Shown: one piece after another, positions 38,286-46,516 of the stretch
How the letters are laid out: each line of letters opens with the position of its first letter
Numbering within the stretch: the first letter of the stretch is position 1
Origin: JAFGIN01 sp050301235
Lineage (GTDB): Bacteria; Fibrobacterota; Chitinivibrionia; Chitinivibrionales; Chitinispirillaceae
Assembly (NCBI GenBank): GCA_050301235.1
Contig: JBNKZD010000204.1
Span: 33,150-97,149 of the forward strand
Direction of reading: 5' to 3'
DNA length: 64,000 nucleotides
Position numbers and translations under genes: made by a program
The notes under the pieces: generated by a model
What the model was told of the DNA's origin: nothing
Seen by the model: only the letters and a program-made list of their open reading frames with translations
The model's database searches: none

Positions 38286-40575
38286 AAGCCCTGAGGTACT
38301 GCCAGATAGAATTTGCGATCGTCCTGACAATCAGCGTAAAGAAATCATTAGTGGGATCTCATACCGTTATATACTCTCATCAATTAGCCTGATAATACTT
38401 TTTCTTTTTCACAGATATTTACCATTTCCATTTCCCGACTTTACCATTTTGGTTGCAGTATTTTTGTTAATTAATATTATATTCAATTTATTATTGGTGA
38501 TCAGGTGGGCACCACGAACGCTATATAGTGTTTCTCCCTATATTGATATATTATTTGCTCCATTCATTTTTCACTATACCGGTGGTTTTTTAAGCCCCTT
38601 TATTCTGGCTAATTATGCAACAGTCATAGGTAGTGGGATTATATATAGGGAGAATACCAATACAAACCGTAATCTTATAATTGCACTTTTATTCTCCTAT
38701 ATCTCAGTCGCTCTACTACAAAAAACAGGCGTAGTGACAAATCCAGTTGAGTATTCTCGAAAGATGATGGACCACGATTTTTTCTTTTTTTTCGTTTTCA
38801 TAAACACCGTGTTAGTCATCACTGGCGTTTTTCCCCTAATCACCATAATACAGAAAAATGTACATCAGCAACTTGATGATATGGTTCATATATACCGTAA
38901 AATAGTTACCGGTACTGTTATTGCGGACGGGACAGACTTTTACACTACATTTACTAGCGCAATCGCTGAAGCACTCAATGCACATCATGTGATTTTAGCA
39001 AAATTGACATCAAGTGGCGATTCAATCGAAACACTTGCCGTTTACCGTAATGGATTAATGCACCCGAATTTTACACAACCGCTGATAGGAAGCCCCTTTG
39101 AACTCATCATTCGTGACAGCGGTTATTATCAGGAAAAAAGCTTACATCTTCAATTCACAGGCCAACCTTTTCTTGGAGATACCCATGCAGAAAGTCTTTA
39201 TGGACAAGCGCTTACTGGAGCGGATGGAAAACCTATAGGTATACTCTGTGTAATACGGGAACATCCAAGTTCATTTTCTCCCCTTACTGATTCAATAATG
39301 AAAATATTCGCTACCAAAGCGGCTGCCGAGGTTGATCGTATCAACCGGGAATCTGAGCGGGATCACATGCGTGAAGAGCTTTTTCAAGCACAAAAGATGC
39401 AAGCTATCGGGCAGCTAGCCGGAGGTGTGGCACACGACTTCAACAATATGCTGACTACGGTGATGGGATTTGCCTCTGTCCTGGGCAAAAAGTTAAAAAT
39501 TATTGCTCCTGAATTTACAAGCTATACCGATAAAATAATCACCACATCACAACGATCAAGTGATCTTATCAAACAGATGCTTACTTTTGCACATAAGGGG
39601 AATTTTAATGCAGTACCTCTAGATATTCACTCGGTGATCTCCGGAGTAGTTGACATGCTCACGCATATTACCCCAAAGAACATCTGCATTGATGCAAAGT
39701 TAGAAGCGTCTAAAGCAATGATCATGGGTGATTTTTCACAAACGCAATCGATGTTCCTTAATCTTGGTATTAATGCGCGAGATGCTATGCCCCAGGGGGG
39801 GAAACTGACATTCACGACAACAATGTATAAGGATAACAATAAAGATCCTGATCGTAACTACATTTGTATCTCAGTGTCAGATACCGGAAAGGGAATTGAC
39901 GATGAGGTATTAAAACATATTTTCGAACCATTTTTCACGACAAAAGGAATAGGTAAAGGAACCGGGCTGGGACTGGCTTCAGTATATGGCTGTGTAAAAA
40001 ATCATGATGGGACTATAGATGTGCATAGTTCTCCGGGCAATGGTGCTACATTCAAAATCTGTTTTCCACTTGAAGATCAAATGAATGCAACCGGAATGCC
40101 TGTTATAAGTGATGGTATCAGTAAATCATCTACCACCACGAATTACGATGATAATCCCATGATACTGATGATCGATGACAATGAAGATATTATAAGCACC
40201 TGCCGCGAACATCTGAAAGGATGCGGATTTGACTTTCATGGATTTAGCAGCGGAGTTGATGCGGTTACATGGTATCGATCTAATTGGGAACATGTTACCC
40301 TTATTCTGCTTGATGTTATGATGCCCGTGATGAGTGGTGGACAAGTGTATAAGGAATTGCGAATTATTGATCCGGATGCACTGATTTCGATTCTAACAGG
40401 ATACAGTACCGATCAGGAAATGGGTGATATCGACATCTCTACAATTGCTGATATAATTCTAAAACCTGTTACCCCTGCAGAACTCGAAAAACGTATTAAA
40501 TGTATACTTACTAAAACAGGGCCGGATAGAATTAGACAAACAGAATGCAGGGAGATCAGAAATCCAGAAAGGTAG
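38278..40575 (+). CDS. Membrane hybrid histidine kinase with GAF and receiver domains
   Basis: About 765 residues. The N-terminal 200 residues hold five or six hydrophobic segments in a MASE-like membrane sensor with short loops, so it probably senses something in or near the bilayer. A GAF-type region follows (about 225-355), then HisKA (GQLAGGVAHDFNNMLTTVMGF), HATPase (NLGINARDAM, DTGKGID, GKGTGLGLASVYG) and a C-terminal receiver (LILLDVMMPVMSGGQVY; lysine in ILKPVTPAEL). No DNA-binding output. A GTG at 38269 is an alternative start. Overlaps protein B by eight bases and is followed six bases later by protein C, so kinase and two lycopene-cyclase-like proteins form one operon. Confidence 0.9.
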   Translation: MHKSPEVLPDRICDRPDNQRKEIISGISYRYILSSISLIILFLFHRYLPFPFPDFTILVAVFLLINIIFNLLLVIRWAPRTLYSVSPYIDILFAPFIFHYTGGFLSPFILANYATVIGSGIIYRENTNTNRNLIIALLFSYISVALLQKTGVVTNPVEYSRKMMDHDFFFFFVFINTVLVITGVFPLITIIQKNVHQQLDDMVHIYRKIVTGTVIADGTDFYTTFTSAIAEALNAHHVILAKLTSSGDSIETLAVYRNGLMHPNFTQPLIGSPFELIIRDSGYYQEKSLHLQFTGQPFLGDTHAESLYGQALTGADGKPIGILCVIREHPSSFSPLTDSIMKIFATKAAAEVDRINRESERDHMREELFQAQKMQAIGQLAGGVAHDFNNMLTTVMGFASVLGKKLKIIAPEFTSYTDKIITTSQRSSDLIKQMLTFAHKGNFNAVPLDIHSVISGVVDMLTHITPKNICIDAKLEASKAMIMGDFSQTQSMFLNLGINARDAMPQGGKLTFTTTMYKDNNKDPDRNYICISVSDTGKGIDDEVLKHIFEPFFTTKGIGKGTGLGLASVYGCVKNHDGTIDVHSSPGNGATFKICFPLEDQMNATGMPVISDGISKSSTTTNYDDNPMILMIDDNEDIISTCREHLKGCGFDFHGFSSGVDAVTWYRSNWEHVTLILLDVMMPVMSGGQVYKELRIIDPDALISILTGYSTDQEMGDIDISTIADIILKPVTPAELEKRIKCILTKTGPDRIRQTECREIRNPER

Positions 40576-40581
40576 AAAAAC

Positions 40582-41124
40582 ATGGAAAAAACAAAATCGT
40601 ACAAGCGTATTCTCGGGCTCAGCAGCGAAGAGTGGAATCTTGTACTGTTAGGTTTGATAGCAGCTGTTGTTTTCTGGTGGGTGTTTGGTCAGAAATGGTG
40701 GCGGTTGTTTATCACTGCAGGAGCTTTGGGGTTTGTTTTCGAAGCGAGTATGGCAAGTTTATTTACCTACTGCGCAAAACTTAGTGACAGGCATTGCATC
40801 AAGGATACAGATGTAAATTTTCTCCTGTCGTTGGGATGGCTTGAAGTCTTCGCTATTACCTGTCTTTTAGCCGAAAAGGTATTGCCTCTTCCTTCATTGC
40901 CCGGATATATTGTATCTGGACTGATCGTGGGTAACATAAATGAGTTTTTCTTTTACCTATATGTGAAACGATGGACTTATAACTATGACGCAAAACTAAT
41001 TGGTAGTTTTCGTCCTTTCAAGACGCCTTATTTCAACATTGCTGGTGTTCCTCTCCAAGTCATTGTAGGATATGCAAATGTCAGCATTTTTATTTATTGT
41101 ATTGTAAAATACTTGGTCGTATAG
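40582..41124 (+). CDS. Lycopene-cyclase-like membrane protein C (short form)
   Basis: A 180-residue membrane protein with about five to six helices, last gene of the kinase operon (AAAGG eight bases before the ATG). Read against protein A, it shows the same second-half pattern: NINEFFFYLYVKRWTYNYDA, a short glycine/proline loop, then NIAGVPLQVIVGYANVSIF, aligning with IIWE..., WNY and IPIEA of protein A. An earlier LGWLEVFAITCLLAEK segment resembles the first-half motif. Glu is replaced by Gln in the second motif. I infer a reduced relative of the lycopene-cyclase fold; plain hypothetical membrane protein is the conservative call. Confidence 0.5.
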   Translation: MEKTKSYKRILGLSSEEWNLVLLGLIAAVVFWWVFGQKWWRLFITAGALGFVFEASMASLFTYCAKLSDRHCIKDTDVNFLLSLGWLEVFAITCLLAEKVLPLPSLPGYIVSGLIVGNINEFFFYLYVKRWTYNYDAKLIGSFRPFKTPYFNIAGVPLQVIVGYANVSIFIYCIVKYLVV

Positions 41125-41165
41125 TACAAATGAATGAAAACAACCATCTTTATCTGTTGACGGTG

Positions 41166-41765
41166 TCATGGGTGTTTTGCTCCAATGGCAACAACATCGT
41201 GAAGTCCCTCGTTTTCAGCAAAGGTACGAACACTGGAAAAGCCAATGTCACAAAGGACTTTGTCGAGCAGTTTTGCAGGGTAGGGACGAACATGAGTGAT
41301 ATCAAGCCAGAAACCCTCATGTCGTACATAAGGGATATCCCAGTTGGGTGTTTTGCAAAGAAAAACTCCGCCAGGATTAAGATGTGAGTAGCAGAATGAT
41401 AGAAATCCAAGAGCTTCATTTCCAGTAAGATGCTCAATAATATGACCGGCATATATACCGTCAAAATGTTCTTTTATCGTTTCAGATAAGGCATTTACAG
41501 CAAGACACCTTGCTGCGAAACCGCGTTCCTGGGCCCGTTCAACCATCGACTGGTCAATATCAATACCCAGACTGTTGCATGAGGGATTGAATTCACGCAG
41601 TAATTCCAGAAAAAGGCCCGGGCCGCACCCGATATCCAGTACCGATTTGCACTTTGAAAATAGTGGGAGATAGCGTTGCATTAGAAGTTTTGCAGCCTCA
41701 AGATTCTCTTCTGTATGATAGAGAGAAAAATGTTGTTCATCTGAGGAATGCCGGGATATGGTCAT
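41166..41765 (-). CDS. Class I SAM methyltransferase
   Basis: A 199-residue soluble methyltransferase. Motif I VLDIGCGPGLFLELL, motif II acidic end in LGIDIDQSMVERAQERGF, motif IV FDGIYAGHIIEHLTG and post-motif LNPGGVFLCKTPN are all present. This is the UbiG/methyltransferase-11/23 type common in polysaccharide and O-antigen clusters. Its start overlaps the stop of the upstream GT4 gene by four bases, so the two act in one pathway, most likely methylation of a sugar or glycan. Start and motif spacing are normal, with no sign of truncation. Confidence 0.88.
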   Translation of the reverse strand: MTISRHSSDEQHFSLYHTEENLEAAKLLMQRYLPLFSKCKSVLDIGCGPGLFLELLREFNPSCNSLGIDIDQSMVERAQERGFAARCLAVNALSETIKEHFDGIYAGHIIEHLTGNEALGFLSFCYSHLNPGGVFLCKTPNWDIPYVRHEGFWLDITHVRPYPAKLLDKVLCDIGFSSVRTFAENEGLHDVVAIGAKHP

Positions 41766-42931
41766 GAGCAGTACTCCCTGGAAACAATCCGTTTCTTATG
41801 TAAAAACATGCTTTGCAAGTGGTCGAACAGCTCGCCTTTAAGGAATTTTTCTTTATGCTTTATCATACTTTCCCTTGCCTGATTTCCAATCTGTCTGCAT
41901 GTTTGGGGGTTTCCTGCAAGTTCACGCATCCAGAAAATTGCTTCTCCAATATCAGGATCTGCCCACATTCCTTGAAAACCAAGCTGCTGCGGAGCAATAG
42001 AGGGATTAAGTACAGGATCGCAGGGAACGATGCTGGATGAGATCATACAGGAATTATCGGGCGTCATGAAGTCCACGGGACCGGACCAATATGTTGCAAT
42101 TACGGGTTTTCCAAGGGACATAGCTTCTAATATCCCAAGTCCGAGACCTTCAGCACGATGCAATGATATATAACTGTCACATGAACCATACAGTGCAATA
42201 ACCTCTGCATACGACATTGGCTTATTGAGAATTTGAATTCCAGGATGCGAAGATGCTAACTGAAGTAATTTCGTTTCAAGACGGTCAAAAAATGGGCCAG
42301 ATACTGTTTTATTCACTTTTATTATAAGACTGACATTTGCGGTCTCCGGAAATGCCTGACAAAAAGTATCAATAACACCCAGAGGGTTCTTCCTTGCCAG
42401 ATCACTGCTGATATCGAAACTGGTAATAAAAATGAAACGGTCATCGGGTATACCAAAACGACATCTTTCAGAGATAATTGATTCCGGTAAAAGTACTGCC
42501 TGAGGATAGGGAAGCACCGGTAAACCGCAGGATCCCGATACTGCATGATGAATAAAGGTACTTGGAGCACACACGGCATCAAATCGGGTAACAACGGAAA
42601 TCCCTTTATCAGGGATTCGAGATAGCTCCCAGAATGGTATGAGTACCTTGAAACCGCCGGACATGAAATCAGGATGTAATATTGAAGAAATATGTGGCAC
42701 CTGTGCTATGTTGACATGAAATAATGAGATGGGCTGTTCAGGTGGCTGGGATATATCTCGATACAATTCAGTAAAACTTCTGTCAGCACCAGAGCGCCCT
42801 TTCAATGGCAGATCATATACTGAAACCTGAAAACCTCTGCTATTGAGTGCCCGAATTGTATTTCGTGCCGCAATCCCCAGACCAAATTCAGAACTGATAT
42901 ATCCTATGACATTAAAACCTGGAGTCTGCAT
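41762..42931 (-). CDS. GT4-family glycosyltransferase
   Basis: A 389-residue GT-B fold enzyme. The N-terminal domain starts VIGYISSEFGLGIAARNTIRAL, the usual glycine-rich acceptor loop. The C-terminal domain has IFITSFDISSDLARKNPLGV-type strand, then YISLHRAEGLGLGILEAMSLGKPVIAT, the conserved E-x7-E nucleotide-sugar motif of GT4. It transfers a sugar from a nucleotide donor to a glycan or lipid acceptor in the cytoplasm. Coupled to the downstream methyltransferase. It is an isolated two-gene glycan unit next to a decayed alpha-2-macroglobulin gene and, 14 kb away, a GT2 relic. Confidence 0.88.
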   Translation of the reverse strand: MQTPGFNVIGYISSEFGLGIAARNTIRALNSRGFQVSVYDLPLKGRSGADRSFTELYRDISQPPEQPISLFHVNIAQVPHISSILHPDFMSGGFKVLIPFWELSRIPDKGISVVTRFDAVCAPSTFIHHAVSGSCGLPVLPYPQAVLLPESIISERCRFGIPDDRFIFITSFDISSDLARKNPLGVIDTFCQAFPETANVSLIIKVNKTVSGPFFDRLETKLLQLASSHPGIQILNKPMSYAEVIALYGSCDSYISLHRAEGLGLGILEAMSLGKPVIATYWSGPVDFMTPDNSCMISSSIVPCDPVLNPSIAPQQLGFQGMWADPDIGEAIFWMRELAGNPQTCRQIGNQARESMIKHKEKFLKGELFDHLQSMFLHKKRIVSREYCS

Positions 42932-43194
42932 AAAACACCTTGATAATACCTGAGTTACTTAACGGGAATTACGATAAAATTACTTCTAAGTGTAACATGG
43001 TGCAGGCAGAACGAAAAGTGAAAAGTGCATTATACCAGACTCGCAGTACTTATTGATGTCTTAAGATCAACCTTACAACGCTCAGAATTTGCGGGTTCCC
43101 AGGTATTATAGGAAAGCTGCTAATGAATATGGCAGAGTTGTTTTTGCTCCTTCATATCTGATCGCGCTGGTTGAATTAAACTTTTCAAGAGAAT
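42932..43194. other. Spacer, partly A2M debris
   Basis: The right end, read on the minus strand, still shows weak continuation of the alpha-2-macroglobulin-like sequence with several stops. The left end contains the upstream region of the GT4 gene. No promoter was fixed. Confidence 0.3.
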
Positions 43195-43631
43195 CTATTT
43201 CATTATTGCAAAGCATGTAAGTGATGTTGTTTCAATTTTCAAACCGATCCCCTCTGATCTGGTGATAGAGTGACGGGTTCCGCACCAGAACCCATCCTTT
43301 TCCTGCATGCCAACCAGAATTTTTAACAGCTCATTACCCTTATTGAAATCTTCAAAACAATATAGAGCATTGGTTACCAGTGCAAGTACATAAGGATCTT
43401 TGATTCAATTGCACTCTTAATAGATGCATCAAGTTCTTTTTGAATGTCACGTCTTCCGGCTTCTGCCAGAGCATAAACGATATATGCGTTTGTTATATCT
43501 TGATCTGCCCCACCATAAGAATCGAGTACCCGGAAATTGTGCAGAAAGCCGCCATTATTATCACGACGACTCATGATCCAGTATGCAGTTCTTCCACACG
43601 TTTCAAAAGGCAGAATCGCAACAGTGCGCAT
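43195..43631 (-). pseudogene. Alpha-2-macroglobulin C-terminal fragment with frameshift
   Basis: Minus strand. The first part reads YWIMSRRDNNGGFLHNFRVL, then DSYGGADQDITNAYIVYALA, typical of the helical thioester/TED domain of bacterial alpha-2-macroglobulins. Near 43400 one G is missing (AAAGATCC where AAAGGATCC keeps frame). After shifting frame it continues DPYVLALVTNALYCFEDFNK and IGLKIETTSLTCFAIM, the next helices of the same domain. The N-terminal MG domains and bait region are absent, so a large deletion preceded or accompanied the frameshift. Intact versions are periplasmic protease inhibitors. Confidence 0.75.
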
Positions 43632-44214
43632 TAAGCTGGTGTCTTACCGTTAAAGGTAGTACTGAGGAATACTCCTTTATTTTGAGAATAAATATCATCT
43701 ATAAAGTATACACGGCACTGATGTGAGATTGAGAAACATTTGGAAAATAAAAATAATGTTTTTTCCCGCCAGTACAATATCAAAATGTGCAGCCCTTGCA
43801 AAAAATTACAATTAAATCGCGTTAGTCGTTCCTTACAAGGTCCTGTTAGGGTCAAGATATGGCAGGTTGTCATTTACAAATACCTTGCCATCTCCTGCCA
43901 CATCAAACCGTACGTGAAGTTTTCCTTCATACGGCTTTCCGACAGCATTCACCGGCTGCATTCACAAACCACAACCAAATATACCTGATACGTAAAACGG
44001 TTTAAATCCGCAAGTGGCTACCCACTCTATAAAACGCTCACAAAGTTTCCTTTGCTTTGCACTATCCCCCGCTCTCCTGCAAAAGAAACAAAATGTATAC
44101 AAAGCCAAGGTTCCACGATCCCTTGCTGTGTTCATTGCACTGTTGGTCTGTGTCATTGGTGTTATAACTTTTCTATATATTGCTTTTCATATCTGGTAAT
44201 GGTGTGTATCACTG
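43632..44214. other. Non-coding spacer with a short minus-strand open frame
   Basis: About 580 bases. A 42-codon minus-strand frame (43961 to 43833) reads MQPVNAVGKPYEGKLHVRFD and then VAGDGKVFVNDNLPYLDPNR. It looks like a beta-rich protein fragment but has no recognised family or ribosome-binding site. It is probably more debris of the same deleted region. Confidence 0.3.
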
Positions 44215-45810
44215 TTAGATCGAGATGTCTACCTCATGATATCCTGTAGCGCCACTGGGAAAAGGCGACGAGATTATTCCACTTTGTATATCACCGTTAC
44301 CATCGCTCGCTCGCACCTTAAAATGATGATTACCTTTTTCAGCAGGCCAGTCATGGCGCCACAGAACCCAGGTCAATGGGCCAAGTGCAGGGGTAAGCAA
44401 TTCAGTCTGCTGCCAGGTGCCGTTATCGATCTGTAATTCAACCGATTGTATACCTCTGTCTCCTGCCCAGGCGATACCGCCAACAGGTATTTTCCCATCC
44501 GATACATGGTCTTTTGCAACTGTGTCGATGATTGACAATGTTTGTGGACGTGCCTGGCGATTCCAGCCACGATCGACCCAGAACCCGTTACCATCATTTC
44601 GAAGCGCCTTGATAGAGGAAATCCATTTTGGCTGTTTCATTCCGTAACGGTTCGGAATATAAAAACGTAAAGGAAAGCCCTGTTCCGCTGAAAGCGTGTA
44701 TCCATTCATTCCGTAAACAAGCAGAGTATGTGGATTGTACATGTCTTCAAATGTTATGCTTTCGTAATAACCATCGACTGCCCTTACAGCCAGAAGGCTT
44801 GCTTCTTTACTAATTCCCAGGTCTGAGAGTAAGCAGGATAATCTGATTCCAGTGAAAAACCCTGTACTGATCAGATCTCCTCCTATGGGGTTTGATATAC
44901 AACAGAGTGTAACAGGTTCAGTTACTTCCGGGTATTCGAGAATATCTGTATATGTTAATTGAACCGGTTTTTTAAACATTCCTGAAATTGATAATCTCCA
45001 TGTATTAACATCGATCATCGGCGGCGTTGTATCGATATCGATTCTGTAAAATTGTTCGTTTGATGTAACTTCCGGACGGGTGCCTGGCGCAGGGGCTATT
45101 CCTGTACGGATTTCAACGGGTTTGATAGATTTCATAAAATAATTGGCTCTTGTTGAGGGCCTTACCATCTCAAGGGAAATATCTGCTTTTGATAAACCAA
45201 ATTTTCTTTGTAACGTCCGTGCAAGAATTGATGTCCCGGCACTGAATGCCACTGCAACTCCCACAAGCTTAAAAAGTGCACTTCTACGGTCATTTTGACT
45301 GATTGTTTGTTGTTCATTTTGGAAAAAAGGTTTTCTTACAATAATAGACGACAACAGGGTAGTCCATGCAATAATTAACAAAACAGTGATGAATATGCCC
45401 GGAAAAAAAGGCATCTGTGGTGAGAGCAGGAGCAAAGATAAGAATGAAAATGTTACGCCCGTGGCAATGCCCCATATCCGGATTGGTATGGTGAAAAAAT
45501 GTCCCAGTATGGCAAGAAGAAAACCTGTTGCAGCTCCAAATGTTAAAAAAATTCCTATTGCTATAAATTGTTCAATCTGTTTTGCAATCGTATCTGTGGG
45601 ACCCAAACCAAATAAATGAATAATCCGGACAATAGTTTCTATTGTTACATTAATTAGATTGCTGGGTAAAATACGGCTTAGCCAGTCAAATAGATTAAAT
45701 GGTACAAAAGGCACAATCCCGGTCTGCATTCCCAGATAAAAAAGAGCGATTAAGGGTAGACCAAGAAATAGTCCGATAAGTGAACTGTATAGAAATGATG
45801 GTTTTTTCAC
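44215..45810 (-). CDS. Membrane-anchored molybdopterin oxidoreductase (sulfite-oxidase family)
   Basis: A 531-residue protein. Residues 1-200 contain five hydrophobic helices, the last preceded by QNDRRSALFKLVGVAVAF (Arg-Arg at 175-176), a Tat-like motif inside the chain. The rest is the SUOX/YedY-type catalytic domain: TLCCISNPIGGDLISTGFF carries the molybdenum-ligand Cys, GYTLSAEQGFPLRFYIPNRYG and KQPKWISSIKAL bind the cofactor. A C-terminal Ig-like dimerisation domain (GGIAWAGDRGIQSVELQID) follows. It would oxidise or reduce a small S- or N-oxide substrate outside the membrane. Start is GTG (45810). No cofactor-synthesis or cytochrome partner genes are adjacent. Confidence 0.9.
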   Translation of the reverse strand: MKKPSFLYSSLIGLFLGLPLIALFYLGMQTGIVPFVPFNLFDWLSRILPSNLINVTIETIVRIIHLFGLGPTDTIAKQIEQFIAIGIFLTFGAATGFLLAILGHFFTIPIRIWGIATGVTFSFLSLLLLSPQMPFFPGIFITVLLIIAWTTLLSSIIVRKPFFQNEQQTISQNDRRSALFKLVGVAVAFSAGTSILARTLQRKFGLSKADISLEMVRPSTRANYFMKSIKPVEIRTGIAPAPGTRPEVTSNEQFYRIDIDTTPPMIDVNTWRLSISGMFKKPVQLTYTDILEYPEVTEPVTLCCISNPIGGDLISTGFFTGIRLSCLLSDLGISKEASLLAVRAVDGYYESITFEDMYNPHTLLVYGMNGYTLSAEQGFPLRFYIPNRYGMKQPKWISSIKALRNDGNGFWVDRGWNRQARPQTLSIIDTVAKDHVSDGKIPVGGIAWAGDRGIQSVELQIDNGTWQQTELLTPALGPLTWVLWRHDWPAEKGNHHFKVRASDGNGDIQSGIISSPFPSGATGYHEVDISI

Positions 45811-46516
45811 ATGAGTCCATTCTATAGATGGTATCTGCCAAAGGAGCAGTCTCCCTAAAAATTGCTGTACCGGAAAAAAACGTCATTTAAACTACATTTA
45901 TGATTGGATTAAATTGAGAAATGCAAATCCTATGCTCATTTGTAAGATCACCTATTTAATCATCTTTGAATACATAGAAGAAAAATCGCTTCATTGAAAG
46001 CTATAAATACAACACCGAAAGGGGGCTTATAGTCTTCAACCTACTGATATGGTCCGGGGGCGGTTGTGGGGCAATATATACAAATACCTAAGGAGGTTTA
46101 GGAATAACCTTTGTGATGTGGGCTGGTTTGGGATGTGTTGGAACTTTGATTGCACAATGGAGTAATTTTATGAAAAAATCGAAGTTCACTTTAATAATTC
46201 TGGGGATTACCACTTTTTATATATTTTTATTGGACTGCAGTGTTAACCGGTTTTAATACGTATGTAATTTTCCTCATGTGATAATTCATCTGAAGGATCC
46301 GGAATATATTCCTCTGCTTCAGCATTTAAGTTGTAGAAAATTCCTCTTCATCAATGGTATATTTAACAAGGCTGGGAATAATTATCTGCACTCATGGTAT
46401 CAGTTGGAAGGGGTAAGCTATTAAACGTTTATTCTCAAATTTGACGGGAGTGATAGCATTTTAATTATTCTTTTAACTTGGTTACATAAGCACAAACCCT
46501 TGATGGAGGATCATCT
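45811..46516. other. Intergenic region with a possible 28-codon lipoprotein-like open frame
   Basis: About 700 bases between divergent genes. At 46170-46256 (+) an ATG frame encodes MKKSKFTLIILGITTFYIFL and then LDCSVNRF, a basic start, hydrophobic stretch and Cys as in a lipoprotein signal, but with Asp at -1 it is not a good lipobox and the frame stops five residues after the Cys. The frame is open upstream to about 46113 with AAGGAGG at 46090-46096, too far from any start. Low coding probability. Promoters for the flanking genes were not resolved. Confidence 0.3.

Noticed and set aside
36469..41124. Carotenoid biosynthesis cluster
   Set aside because: Only lycopene-cyclase-like membrane proteins are present; no phytoene synthase, desaturase or ketolase gene in the window, so pathway membership is not supported.
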